15,487 nt of DNA. It comes from Rhizobium sp. Q54. Lineage in GTDB: Bacteria; Pseudomonadota; Alphaproteobacteria; Rickettsiales; UBA1997. The DNA is taken from the NCBI GenBank assembly GCA_945865745.1, contig CAMBFP010000009.1, positions 1-15,487 of the forward strand, in the 5' to 3' direction. A program made the translations under genes and the position numbers. Below are positions 1 through 7,671 of the stretch, piece after piece (the stretch's first letter is position 1; every line of letters starts with the position of its first letter). Under the pieces are notes generated by a model. That model did not search any database. It was given only the letters and a program-made list of their open reading frames with translations, and was not told where the DNA came from.

Positions 1-369
1 AATAAAAAGTTCTGGGCCTACTTTTTCACTGCGCGAAATGCGGAAGTTAGTGAAGTCGATCCTCTCAATATTTTGTTTAACTTGTTGGCGCATTTCTTCA
101 TTTGTGCCGCGAGAATCTTCTTCGATTAACGAAGTTGATTCCGAAGAAATGCTAACCATCAAGCGCGCTGCAGCGTCTGCTAGAGCGGCTTTCGTGCCCT
201 CTTCTAAATTTGCTCCAGCAGAAATGCCGTAGAAATTTTCAGAATTATTTTGTTTGGGAGAGAGATACCAAGAAGGCTCTCCAGCCTTTTGAGAGGGGGA
301 AGAAGAGCAAGAGGCAATAAAAAAAATTGTCGCTAAAATTGATCTACTGATCGAGTTCTTTGAATGCAT
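1..369 (-). CDS. LPP20-family lipoprotein, 3' end outside window
   Basis: Reading the minus strand from an ATG at 369 gives 123 open codons that run off the window edge, so the C-terminus is missing. The product starts with a short basic segment, a hydrophobic stretch and a lipobox ending IASC (Cys about residue 21), followed by a Ser-rich linker, as expected of an exported lipoprotein. After it comes PSWYLSP, then YGISAG and an Ala-rich helix (AALADAAARL) leading to SISSESTS. This order (P-x-W-x-L-x-P, G-I/V-x-A, Ala-rich helix) is that of LPP20-type lipoproteins, and the neighbour at 505-1125 has it too. The ATG lies inside the end of the mini-lipoprotein gene (26-nt overlap). No later start keeps the signal peptide, which supports this one. 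Cellular role is unknown; members of the family are outer-membrane lipoproteins, some linked to motility. Confidence 0.78.
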   Translation of the reverse strand, partial: MHSKNSISRSILATIFFIASCSSSPSQKAGEPSWYLSPKQNNSENFYGISAGANLEEGTKAALADAAARLMVSISSESTSLIEEDSRGTNEEMRQQVKQNIERIDFTNFRISRSEKVGPELFI

Positions 370-505
370 CTTTGCTGTTGCTGTCGCTAGCGTTAATACG
401 GCTCGAAGCGGCGCCAGCTTTGGCGCTGGCCTTCGCCTCTTCGCTTGCCCAATTGCTGCAAGCGGTGAGTGAAATTAGAGTAAAAAGCAGAATTAACTTT
501 TTCAT
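344..505 (-). CDS. small (53-aa) lipoprotein
   Basis: An ATG at 505 opens a 53-codon frame closed by TAG at 344-346. The protein begins MKKLILLFTLISLTAC, a textbook lipoprotein signal peptide with lipobox LTAC (lipidated Cys at residue 16). The mature part would be only 38 residues, rich in Ala, Ser, Lys and Glu, and probably helical or disordered; I see no Lpp-like C-terminal lysine. The start codon shares one base with the stop of the upstream LPP20 gene (TAATG), and the tail overlaps the next LPP20 gene by 26 nt, so all three are probably translationally coupled. The lipobox and the coupling argue that it is real despite its size. I do not recognise a family. It might be a partner or spacer for the two LPP20 proteins. 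Confidence 0.72.
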   Translation of the reverse strand: MKKLILLFTLISLTACSNWASEEAKASAKAGAASSRINASDSNSKDAFKELDQ

Positions 506-1125
506 TATTGAGCAGTTTTTTCGTTAGCTACTACGGGCTTGATTCCTCTTTCTGTTTCAAGCTCAGAGAAAAGTTCTTTTGAGGCTTCTTGAGTTTTTGC
601 AATATTCTCGCGAGCAACGTTTGATTTAGCTAATTGTGCGGAAAAAGATTTTTGGCTGTCGGCCAAAAACTTGCTGTAATCTTCGTTGGTAAGAAGCATG
701 TGAACGTAAAGTGTGCCATCTTCAGATTTAAAAATGTTGATTCTCTTCACGCCAGAAAGTGGGAGATTTCTTACCACTTCTTTACTTGCTTGAGCGAAGA
801 ATTCTTCAACATCATCCGCGCCATTTACGTTGGCTGAGCGCATTGAATCTTTAGTGATACGAGAAATTTCTGATTGAATTGTTGCGGCGATATTTGCTTT
901 GGCATCGAGCTCAGCTTTTGGAATTTGGAATTTGATTCCGCCTTTTGATGGGTTTGCAATACCAACTCCGGCAACGCCATTTGGCACTGAAGGATCAAGC
1001 ACCCAAGCTGGCAAATCTTTTAGATCTCCGCTTCGAGCTTTAATGTTTTTTTCTTCTTTTTTTGCACAGGCAGAAGAAAAAATTAAGACAGCAATTGAAG
1101 AGATGAGAAGAATTTTATTTTTCAT
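505..1125 (-). CDS. LPP20-family lipoprotein
   Basis: This gene encodes a 206-aa exported lipoprotein when started at the ATG at 1125. The frame stays open to an ATG at 1218, but only the internal ATG puts the signal peptide at the N-terminus: MKNKILLISSIAVLIFSSAC, with Cys20 as the lipidation site. The mature part carries LPAWVLDP at about 38-45, then GVAGVGIANP and an Ala-rich helix (AELDAKANIAATIQSEI). A segment VKRINIFKSEDGTLYVHMLL looks like the beta strand that closes the LPP20 fold, and a charged helical tail follows. The tandem copy at 1-369 has the same layout, so the two are probably paralogues. No clear Shine-Dalgarno precedes the chosen ATG. It is the first gene of a three-lipoprotein run. 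Function is unknown. Confidence 0.8.
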   Translation of the reverse strand: MKNKILLISSIAVLIFSSACAKKEEKNIKARSGDLKDLPAWVLDPSVPNGVAGVGIANPSKGGIKFQIPKAELDAKANIAATIQSEISRITKDSMRSANVNGADDVEEFFAQASKEVVRNLPLSGVKRINIFKSEDGTLYVHMLLTNEDYSKFLADSQKSFSAQLAKSNVARENIAKTQEASKELFSELETERGIKPVVANEKTAQ

Positions 1126-1287
1126 ATTTTTTGAAATGTTGATTAGCGGACGTGAGTTAAGAGTTGTTTCGTTGAAAAAAAATTCAAGAGAGAACTTGTT
1201 TGTAATCATTGAGCACAATCGCTTAATGATAAGAGAAGCAAGGCTCCTGATATCCTTTTCACCTGCGATACCGAGGATGAAAATGGG

Positions 1288-2391
1288 CTAAATACTTTCT
1301 TTTTGATAAATTAGTAATGTTCCAATCGCGAGACAGATAAGAGCGATTAGCCAGGTTGCTGCGAAAATTGGAATTAGTCCGGAAGCGCCGAGAGCGTTTA
1401 TGATGCTTGAGGTTATGTAAAGAACCAGACCCAGAATAATTCCGCAAAGAATCAGAAAAATTGTGTTCTGATTTCGAATGTGATTAAGGCTGAAATAGCA
1501 GGCAATCAAACTCATCGCTGCGAATAGTAGGGGCTTAGTTAGCAGCGAGTGGAAATAAATTATAAATTTTGTCGGTGAAAAGCCTGAGGAGGCAAGGTCT
1601 CGAATCAATGCGGGCAATTCAAAAAGTGAAAATATTTTTACGTTTTGAAAATTATTTACGACTTTTTGAATCACGAAATTTGCTTCTAAATCGGTTGGAA
1701 TCGAGATGCTGTTAAGATTTTTGTTTAGCGATGTTTCATCGTTAAGAATGGATTTATCGAGTAACCAAAAACCTTTTTTGAGAAACATTTTTTCGGTATC
1801 AATTTTCTTGTAGAACTCGCCTTTTTTGTTGAAGAACCAAATCGTTACATCATCAAATTCAAGATCCTCCTGATAAATTTTTTTAGTTAGAATCACCAAC
1901 TCTTCCCCGGGCTTTTCAAGGCTATTTTGTTTGAGCCATACCCCTCCTTGCGGCACCGTTACTTCGCGCAATTCTTTGCGAACATATTTACTTTCGAGAC
2001 TGTGAAATTGTTGGGTCATTTTTATCGAAAGTAAGTCAATAATCGTAACCCAAAAAATACCAAGAATCATCGCCGATACTGCTATTGGGCGAACAATTTG
2101 CCATAAAGAAAATCCACTAACTCGTATGATGGTAATCTCGCTGCGCGAAGAAAGTGTAAAAAATGTGATAATGGTTGCGACCAATACCAGCGAAGACACA
2201 ACGTCATTCAGGAAGTCGGGAATTTGTAAAAAGGCCAGTAAGACGCTGATGTAAAATGGGCTTTCGCTTTCGCTCATTTTTTTCATCGTCTCCATGAAAT
2301 TAATGAAAAAAATTATCAGCGAAAATCCGCAAGAGACCTGCAGAAATCTGATCAGAAAATTTTTGGCGAGGTAGTAATTAATTTTCTTCAT
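1288..2391 (-). CDS. lptG: LPS export system permease LptG
   Basis: This 367-aa inner-membrane protein is of the YjgP/YjgQ family, which with LptF and the LptB ATPase pulls lipopolysaccharide from the inner membrane and feeds it to the LptC/A bridge. Three hydrophobic segments occupy about residues 12-32, 47-80 and 97-121. A periplasmic beta-jellyroll-type domain spans about 130-270, and three more membrane segments lie near 283-302, 308-333 and 338-361. The segment SSRSEITIIRVSGFS at 81-95 matches the conserved cytoplasmic coupling region that contacts LptB. The ATG overlaps the lptF stop by 4 nt (ATGA). LptG is preferred over LptF because it is second in the pair, the usual order, and because of its sequence character. 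Length is normal for the family. Confidence 0.9.
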   Translation of the reverse strand: MKKINYYLAKNFLIRFLQVSCGFSLIIFFINFMETMKKMSESESPFYISVLLAFLQIPDFLNDVVSSLVLVATIITFFTLSSRSEITIIRVSGFSLWQIVRPIAVSAMILGIFWVTIIDLLSIKMTQQFHSLESKYVRKELREVTVPQGGVWLKQNSLEKPGEELVILTKKIYQEDLEFDDVTIWFFNKKGEFYKKIDTEKMFLKKGFWLLDKSILNDETSLNKNLNSISIPTDLEANFVIQKVVNNFQNVKIFSLFELPALIRDLASSGFSPTKFIIYFHSLLTKPLLFAAMSLIACYFSLNHIRNQNTIFLILCGIILGLVLYITSSIINALGASGLIPIFAATWLIALICLAIGTLLIYQKESI

Positions 2392-3461
2392 TTAGTTAGC
2401 TCCAACAACTTCAAGCTAAACACTGAAAATAAGAGAAAATTCAAGTAAGGCAGGGGCGCAAAATTTGCGGAGAGTTCGATTAAATTGTAGCTCGCAATAG
2501 TGAGTCCAAGAAAAATTACCGATGCCAGGATTGCTGCAACCGTATTCTTCAAATTACCGTGGCGGTTAAATTGTCCGCGCATTACAAAAGCTGCGGCGAT
2601 GAGTGCGAAGGCAATTGGAAGTAGTGGATAAGTGAAGCGCTGATTTATTTCGACGCGATATTTTGCGCGCTCAAATTCTTGAAGATCTTCGCTAGGATTA
2701 AAGAGTTCGTGCAGATAGAGCTCTCCAGTTTTCCAGCGCAAGACCGCGTCACTCTTCTGATTTTCAGTTAAGTTAAAAACGTAATTGTCGAAGTTGAGAA
2801 TTTCTGTTTTTTGGTCTTGGTAATTAAATCTTTGAACTGTGCCATTTTGCATGTGAAGCAAAGCTGATTTATCTTCGACGGAAATGCGACCAGACTGAGC
2901 GGTAATCGTTGACGAATATTGAGCGTTTCTTTTGTCGTGCAGCAAAATGCCGAGTAGTTCGTTATTTTTGTCGCGACCACGTGCGTAAATTGTTAGATCT
3001 TTTAAGGTTTCAAAAGTTTGTGGATTGAAGGAGAGGTTGGCGTAATTATTTTGGATATTGATGCGCGAAAGCCTGAGCTCTTTGTTCGCGTAGGGCATTA
3101 AGTAAAAAGAAATGATGAAGCAAAAAAGAGAAATAATTGTCGCGAGCAAAATTATCGGATGACAAATTTGCAATTTAGTGAGGCCAGAATTTTTAAAAAT
3201 AGTGATCTCATTATTGGCGAGCATGCGATTGAAAATAAGCAGGATCGCAGCAAGAAGTGAAATGGGCGCGATGAATATTAGCAGCCAAGGCAGAATCAAA
3301 ATGAAGAGGTAAAAAAATTGGCTTAGCGCTACGCCATTTTCGGTAACATATTTTACGAAGCCAATCGCGCGGCTAAACCAGATCAGAAGAATCAAGACGC
3401 TGATAATTGCCGCAAAAGCAAAAGATGTTTTTTGAAAGAGGTAGCGGGCGTAGAGCTTCAA
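2388..3461 (-). CDS. lptF: LPS export system permease LptF
   Basis: This is the 357-aa partner of LptG in the LptB2FG lipopolysaccharide exporter. Hydrophobic segments lie at about 10-30, 47-79 and 98-122, with a large periplasmic domain between about 125 and 270. Three further membrane segments fill the last 80 residues. The loop LANNEITIFKNSGLTKLQI at about 81-99 corresponds to the LptB-coupling region. The start is a TTG at 3461, not ATG: it overlaps the thrC stop as TTGA and is preceded by GGAGAG at Shine-Dalgarno distance. The next methionine falls inside the membrane domain, so TTG is the credible start. It ends in a 4-nt overlap with lptG, so both subunits should be made in step. Confidence 0.9.
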   Translation of the reverse strand: MKLYARYLFQKTSFAFAAIISVLILLIWFSRAIGFVKYVTENGVALSQFFYLFILILPWLLIFIAPISLLAAILLIFNRMLANNEITIFKNSGLTKLQICHPIILLATIISLFCFIISFYLMPYANKELRLSRINIQNNYANLSFNPQTFETLKDLTIYARGRDKNNELLGILLHDKRNAQYSSTITAQSGRISVEDKSALLHMQNGTVQRFNYQDQKTEILNFDNYVFNLTENQKSDAVLRWKTGELYLHELFNPSEDLQEFERAKYRVEINQRFTYPLLPIAFALIAAAFVMRGQFNRHGNLKNTVAAILASVIFLGLTIASYNLIELSANFAPLPYLNFLLFSVFSLKLLELTK

Positions 3462-4861
3462 GTTCTCTCCGCAATAAATTGCTTAACTTCTTCAAGACTA
3501 TTCTTGATCACAGAAAATTTTTCTTCGCGCGTCATTAAGTCTTTCAGGAAGTTTGGTAATATTGGTTTTGGAGCTCCAGCGCTAACTGCCGCTTCGGGGA
3601 ATTTTGCAGGATGAGCGGTGGCCAAGCTGACCACGAATTCATTGTTGTAATTTTTGCTCTCGAAAAATTTGTAAGCAGCGTAAACGCCGATAGCGCTATG
3701 CGGATCAAGGGTTTCACCGGTATTTCTGAAAACTTCGTTGATTATTTTTTTAGTGGTTTCGTCGTCGCAAGAAAATGCATCAAAATCTTTTTGGATTATT
3801 TTCAGAACTTCGTCGGGCGCCTTTAAAAATCCGGTGCGCTCAAATTCAGCCATTAATTCTGGCATTTTTTCCTCGGATCTTTGGGTTTTATGCGCGTCAA
3901 AAAGTAGCCGTTCGAAATTGCTTGAGACTTGGATATTCATACTAGGAGAAATGGTTTCAATCATGGCATCCTTGCGATAATCATTTTTGGCAAGGAAGCG
4001 AACTAGGATATCATTCGAATTGGTGGCGATGATTAGTTTGTTAATTTTTAGACCCATTCTTTTGGCCAAATGCCCGGCGTAAATATCGCCAAAATTTCCA
4101 CTCGGAACGGAAAATGAAATTGGCGTCTTGTCGGCTCCAAGTCTGAGTCCGGCATAAAAATAATACACAATCTGCGCCATAATTCGGACAAAATTAATCG
4201 AATTTACGGCGATCATTTTCTCACCTTTCAAGAAGCTTTGTTCAGCGAACATTTTTTTAACAAGAGCCTGGCAATCGTCAAAATTTCCTTCGACCGCGAG
4301 ATTAAAAACATTTTCAGCGGAAGTGGTTGTCATCTGTCTTCTTTGCACGGCGGAAACTTTTTCATGCGGATGAAGAATGAAGATTTTTGCATTTGCGCAG
4401 CCTTGACAGCCTTGAATCGCGGCGGATCCGGTATCTCCAGAAGTAGCGCCAATAATCACAATTTTTTCCGATCTCTTGCTTAGAAAGTGATCGAGTAAAT
4501 TTCCTAAAAATTGCAGGGCAAAATCTTTAAAGGCGAGGGTTGGTCCGTGAAAAAGTTCAAGAAGAAAATTGTTACAAGATAGCTGTTTTATGGGAGCTAT
4601 GGCCTGATGGGAAAAATTCTCGTAAGATTTTTTGATAATCTTTTTATAACTTTCTGAATCGATTTCGCTTTCAACAAAGTAGCGAGTTACTTCAAAAAAT
4701 AATTCTTCGTAGCTAAGTTTTTTGAATTCAGAAATTTTTTTTTCGTCAAATTGCGGTAAAAAATCTGGGACGTAGAGGCCGCCATCACTCGCCAATCCTT
4801 GGAATACAGCATCTTCAAACGAAAGAGTTGGCGCAGTAAGTCGGGTCGAAATGAATTTCAT
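3458..4861 (-). CDS. thrC: threonine synthase
   Basis: This 467-aa enzyme converts O-phosphohomoserine to threonine and phosphate with pyridoxal phosphate, the last step of threonine synthesis. The N-terminus MKFISTRL is followed by FEDAVFQGLASDGGLYVP, a hallmark of the longer (Thr synthase type 2) subgroup. The PLP lysine is Lys112 in HGPTLAFKDFALQFLG. GATSGDTGSAA at 138-147 and SVPSGNFGD further on form the phosphate-binding loops of the fold-type II PLP enzymes. HPAKFPEA near the C-terminus is also typical. Length fits the family. It is the first gene of a run with lptF and lptG, joined by a 4-nt overlap, and is divergent from rppH across about 50 bp. The metabolic gene has no obvious functional link to LPS export, so the arrangement may simply share expression. 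Confidence 0.95.
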   Translation of the reverse strand: MKFISTRLTAPTLSFEDAVFQGLASDGGLYVPDFLPQFDEKKISEFKKLSYEELFFEVTRYFVESEIDSESYKKIIKKSYENFSHQAIAPIKQLSCNNFLLELFHGPTLAFKDFALQFLGNLLDHFLSKRSEKIVIIGATSGDTGSAAIQGCQGCANAKIFILHPHEKVSAVQRRQMTTTSAENVFNLAVEGNFDDCQALVKKMFAEQSFLKGEKMIAVNSINFVRIMAQIVYYFYAGLRLGADKTPISFSVPSGNFGDIYAGHLAKRMGLKINKLIIATNSNDILVRFLAKNDYRKDAMIETISPSMNIQVSSNFERLLFDAHKTQRSEEKMPELMAEFERTGFLKAPDEVLKIIQKDFDAFSCDDETTKKIINEVFRNTGETLDPHSAIGVYAAYKFFESKNYNNEFVVSLATAHPAKFPEAAVSAGAPKPILPNFLKDLMTREEKFSVIKNSLEEVKQFIAERT

Positions 4862-4912
4862 TGTTTAAAATTTTGCTCGATGGAATTTGTTTGGGAAATC
4901 AGAAAATTTTTT

Positions 4913-5407
4913 ATGCAATCAATCCAGCCAAGTCAAATTAAGCCAGATTACCTCTATCGAAGCGGTGTGGGCATCATGTTAATTAATCAGGAAAAGAAGA
5001 TTTTTGTTGGTAAAAGAATCGACAATAATTCTGACGCTTGGCAAATGCCGCAGGGTGGCGCCGATCCAGGTGAAGAAGAAGACGTGGCGATGTTTCGTGA
5101 ATTGCATGAGGAGACGGGAATTATCAGTTCTGCAGTTAAAGTTATTAAAAAAAGTTCCGGTCATTTTTACTACAATTTGCCTTACAATTTGCAGAAGAAA
5201 TTTTGGGGTGGAAAATATTTAGGACAGAAGCAGAGATGGTATTTGGCGGAGTTTGCTGGCGATGAATCATTGATTAATCTTCGTGGCGAAAAGCCAGAAT
5301 TTTCTGATTGGAAATGGATTGAAAAAGATCAGTTAATTGGCTCTATTGTTGGTTTTAAGCGCGGTCTTTATCGCGATGTAATCAAAGAATTTTTAGAGCA
5401 TTTATGA
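4913..5407 (+). CDS. rppH: RNA pyrophosphohydrolase (Nudix)
   Basis: This 164-aa Nudix hydrolase removes pyrophosphate from the 5' triphosphate end of transcripts, which opens mRNA to 5'-dependent decay; alphaproteobacterial members also cleave dinucleoside polyphosphates (IalA/NudH). The Nudix box runs from about residue 48 to 70 (GGADPGEEEDVAMFRELHEE, then TGI) and fits GX5EX7REUXEEXGU exactly. YRSGVGIMLIN, then WQMPQGG before the box and KWGG/GQKQRWYL-like sequence after it, are characteristic of RppH. The open frame extends upstream to 4799, overlapping thrC on the other strand, but the ATG at 4913 leaves the normal short lead before YRSGVG; an ATG at 4880 is the alternative. The stop overlaps the holC start by 4 nt (ATGA). 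Confidence 0.9.
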   Translation: MQSIQPSQIKPDYLYRSGVGIMLINQEKKIFVGKRIDNNSDAWQMPQGGADPGEEEDVAMFRELHEETGIISSAVKVIKKSSGHFYYNLPYNLQKKFWGGKYLGQKQRWYLAEFAGDESLINLRGEKPEFSDWKWIEKDQLIGSIVGFKRGLYRDVIKEFLEHL

Positions 5408-5817
5408 AGCCAGAAATAAATTTTTATCAAGTTGACGAAGCAATCTCTAAGTCTCTTGCGCCTTTGCTTCTCAAGATTTTAAGCGAAAAGAAAAAAGTAT
5501 TAATTTTTTGTCGCAAACAAGCGCAAATTAATGAAATTGACGGGGCTTTGTGGAATTACGGTCGCAATAAATTTATTCCACATGCGACAATTTTCGACAA
5601 GGAATTTGAGTCAAAAAGACAACCAATTTTGCTAAGCAATAAAGAAGAAAACCTGAATCTGGCTGATTATTTAGTTTTTTTAGACGAGCCATCTGAAGCC
5701 TTTATTTCCGTGTTCTCACGTGTTTTTTATTTTTTTGAAGAAGGGAATAATTCAGCAAAAGTTAAGCCGACCAAATTCTACAAAAAGGTAGATGGTAAAT
5801 GGGTTGTCGGTAACTAA
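5404..5817 (+). CDS. holC: DNA polymerase III chi subunit
   Basis: This 137-aa protein resembles the chi subunit of DNA polymerase III, which links the clamp loader to single-strand-binding protein during replication. INFYQVDEAISKSLAPLLLKIL at the N-terminus, then KKVLIFCRKQAQINEIDGALWNY and the FIPHA segment, follow the chi pattern, where a bound SSB tail sits on a Rossmann-like fold. RQPILLSN and the acidic LADYLVFLDEP strand follow, also as in chi. Length is in the usual range. It overlaps the end of rppH by 4 nt, so the two are co-translated. Two stops (TAA TAG) close it. In many proteobacteria holC lies near pepA and lptF/lptG; here the lpt pair is nearby but divergent and pepA is absent. 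Confidence 0.82.
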   Translation: MKPEINFYQVDEAISKSLAPLLLKILSEKKKVLIFCRKQAQINEIDGALWNYGRNKFIPHATIFDKEFESKRQPILLSNKEENLNLADYLVFLDEPSEAFISVFSRVFYFFEEGNNSAKVKPTKFYKKVDGKWVVGN

Positions 5818-5866
5818 TAGCGGCATTCAGACTTTCGAGAGGATGACGCGAAATAAAATAAAAAGA

Positions 5867-7234
5867 CTATTTGGAAATAAATACCGCTTGAACTTTTTTC
5901 TCTTCCACATCGTCGGTTATGACGAATTCCACCAAGCCTCGCCCTTCCTCATTTTGATCTAAAAAGCTTTTCGGCAGAGTTACAAAAACTTTGAAGGTTA
6001 CCGCCTCATCATGATCAACCACAAGATTCTCCAAATCAGCATTTACAATCTTTGCGCTGGCTTCAGATGGGTGTAAAATTTTAAGCGTAAAAGTTTTTCT
6101 CTCGTGAGTTTTGTTGACGATTTTTATCGAATAACCGTTGCGAATTGAGCCGTCGGAGAGGCGAACAAAAATTGGATCGCGATCAGGAATGGCGCTAACT
6201 TCAAGAGTAGGTTTGTAGAGCAAACTGCGAATCATTATTCCGCAAACTAAAGTTAAAATTGTCGCATAATAAATACTGCGCGGCTTGAGAATTTTAAATT
6301 TCTTCTCCGGCTTTGGATCGAGCATGTGAGCCATGGTGTCATAGCGAATCAATCCTTTAGGTAGGCCAATTTTTTCCATTACATTGTCGCATGCATCGAC
6401 ACAGAGTCCGCAGGCGATGCATTCCATTTGTAGGCCGTTGCGGATGTCGATTCCGGTAGGACAGACAACAACGCATTGTTTGCAATCGATGCAGTGTCCT
6501 TGAGTTTTTGCCACGTCTCCATCCCACTTTCCGCGAGGCTCGCCGCGTTTTTCATCGTAAGAAATAATCAAAGTATTTTTGTCAAACATCGCAGATTGAA
6601 AACGCGAATAAGGACACATGTAAATACAAACTTGTTCGCGCGCGAAGCCAGCCATTATGTAGGTTGAGGCGGCAATGCCGAGGATCCAGCCCCAGATATT
6701 TAAGGTGAGATTTTTGTGCAGTGAAATCGCATCATTGAAATAACAAGCGAACCCGTAACCAGTGATTAGCGAGACAATAATCCAACTAAAATGAGTCGCT
6801 GTTTTACGCCAAAATTTTTCGAAATTATTTTTACGATCGAGGATAATTCGAGCGTTGCGATCGCCCTGGAATAGCTTTTCGAAGGATACGAAAATATCGG
6901 TCCAAACTGTTTGGAAGCAGGCATATCCGCACCAAATTCTGCCAAAAAGCGAAGTGACAAAAAATAATATTACTGCGGCGATGAGGAGAATCCCGGCTAG
7001 GTAATAAATTTCCTGCGGCCAAATTTCGATCCAGAAAAAATATATTTTGCTTCCTGGTAGATCGATCAGAATGGCCTGATTTGGCGAGCCTTCACCTCTA
7101 TCAAAACGAATCAAAGGGCTTAGTAAATAAATGCTGAGAAATACTGTGTTTAGAATCCATTTTAATCTACGAAATCGACCCTTAACACTTTGGGGATAAA
7201 GCCTTTTTCGAGCTGCGAAATACTCTCCTAACAT
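5867..7234 (-). CDS. ccoG: cytochrome c oxidase accessory protein CcoG (FixG/RdxA)
   Basis: This 455-aa membrane iron-sulfur protein assists assembly of cbb3-type cytochrome oxidase; CcoG has been implicated in copper delivery and Cu(II) reduction. Membrane segments sit near 27-43, 76-96, 148-167 and 180-197. WCGYACFQTVWTD holds Cys102 and Cys106, and VCIYMCPYSRFQ holds Cys203 and Cys207, matching the conserved cysteine pairs of the family. Two ferredoxin-like 4Fe-4S motifs follow: Cys248, 251, 254, 258 and Cys272, 275, 278, 282. A further membrane segment lies near 322-338, and the C-terminal region from about 345 is the Ig-like FixG domain. Start and length are normal. No ccoNOP, ccoH, ccoI or ccoS gene lies in the window. 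It converges with holC and diverges from rplU. Confidence 0.95.
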   Translation of the reverse strand: MLGEYFAARKRLYPQSVKGRFRRLKWILNTVFLSIYLLSPLIRFDRGEGSPNQAILIDLPGSKIYFFWIEIWPQEIYYLAGILLIAAVILFFVTSLFGRIWCGYACFQTVWTDIFVSFEKLFQGDRNARIILDRKNNFEKFWRKTATHFSWIIVSLITGYGFACYFNDAISLHKNLTLNIWGWILGIAASTYIMAGFAREQVCIYMCPYSRFQSAMFDKNTLIISYDEKRGEPRGKWDGDVAKTQGHCIDCKQCVVVCPTGIDIRNGLQMECIACGLCVDACDNVMEKIGLPKGLIRYDTMAHMLDPKPEKKFKILKPRSIYYATILTLVCGIMIRSLLYKPTLEVSAIPDRDPIFVRLSDGSIRNGYSIKIVNKTHERKTFTLKILHPSEASAKIVNADLENLVVDHDEAVTFKVFVTLPKSFLDQNEEGRGLVEFVITDDVEEKKVQAVFISK

Positions 7235-7251
7235 AGTTACTTTCTAAAAAG

Positions 7252-7279
7252 TTGACAAACAGATAGTCGTTAATAGCCT
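7252..7279 (+). promoter_or_regulatory. possible promoter for rplU-rpmA
   Basis: A perfect TTGACA lies at 7252-7257, followed after 16 bases by TAGCCT (7274-7279), which keeps the T, A and final T of a -10 box. It would give a leader of roughly 65 bases before rplU. The -35 match is strong and the -10 match weak, so this is a tentative call in the 115-bp ccoG/rplU divergent region. Confidence 0.3.
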
Positions 7280-7349
7280 GCGCGGCCATTTTTGGCGATG
7301 ATCCCTCACATCCTTACAGTTAATCAAGTTTAATCCCATTTTATCCCAA

Positions 7350-7664
7350 ATGTTTGCAATTATTGAGACCGGCGGAAAGCAGTACCGCGTTTCGCCTAAC
7401 GAAAAAATTATTGTCGAAAAATTAGTCGGCGATGCTGGAGCAAAAATAACTTTGGAAAAAGTTTTGCTCGTTAAAAACGACCAAGGTGAAATCAGCTTCG
7501 GAGGCCCTTTAGTCCAGGGCGCACAGGTTGAAGCCGAAATCGTAAAAACCTTTAAAAACGATAAGGTAATCATCTTCAAAAAAAGAAGAAGACAAAATTC
7601 GCGCAGAAAACGCGGACATCGTCAGCAGCAAACTCTGTTGAAAATCCTTTCAATCAAAGCGTAG
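7350..7664 (+). CDS. rplU: 50S ribosomal protein bL21
   Basis: This 104-aa protein is bL21 of the large ribosomal subunit, which binds 23S rRNA. MFAIIETGGKQYRV is the family's N-terminal signature. The C-terminal half carries the basic tail KKRRRQNSRRKRGHRQQQT that matches the family's rRNA-binding signature. Length is the normal 100-105 residues. It is followed after 7 bp by rpmA, the near-universal pairing. No Shine-Dalgarno is visible: the 20 bases before the ATG are an imperfect direct repeat ending in CCCA. Confidence 0.97.
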   Translation: MFAIIETGGKQYRVSPNEKIIVEKLVGDAGAKITLEKVLLVKNDQGEISFGGPLVQGAQVEAEIVKTFKNDKVIIFKKRRRQNSRRKRGHRQQQTLLKILSIKA

Positions 7665-7671
7665 GTAAACA

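Noticed and set aside
1126..1218. N-terminal extension of the LPP20 gene to the ATG at 1218
   Set aside because: The extension would bury the signal peptide and lipobox 31 residues inside the protein.
899..1291. 130-codon plus-strand frame over the LPP20 gene and its leader
   Set aside because: It is antisense to a lipoprotein with a clear signal peptide, and its translation has no recognisable domain.
4799..4912. Longer RppH starting at 4799
   Set aside because: It overlaps thrC on the other strand and adds residues not expected before YRSGVG; the ATG at 4913 fits the family.
7321..7345. FNR-like box between ccoG and rplU
   Set aside because: Only the TTGAT half is present on the minus strand; the matching ATCAA half is missing.
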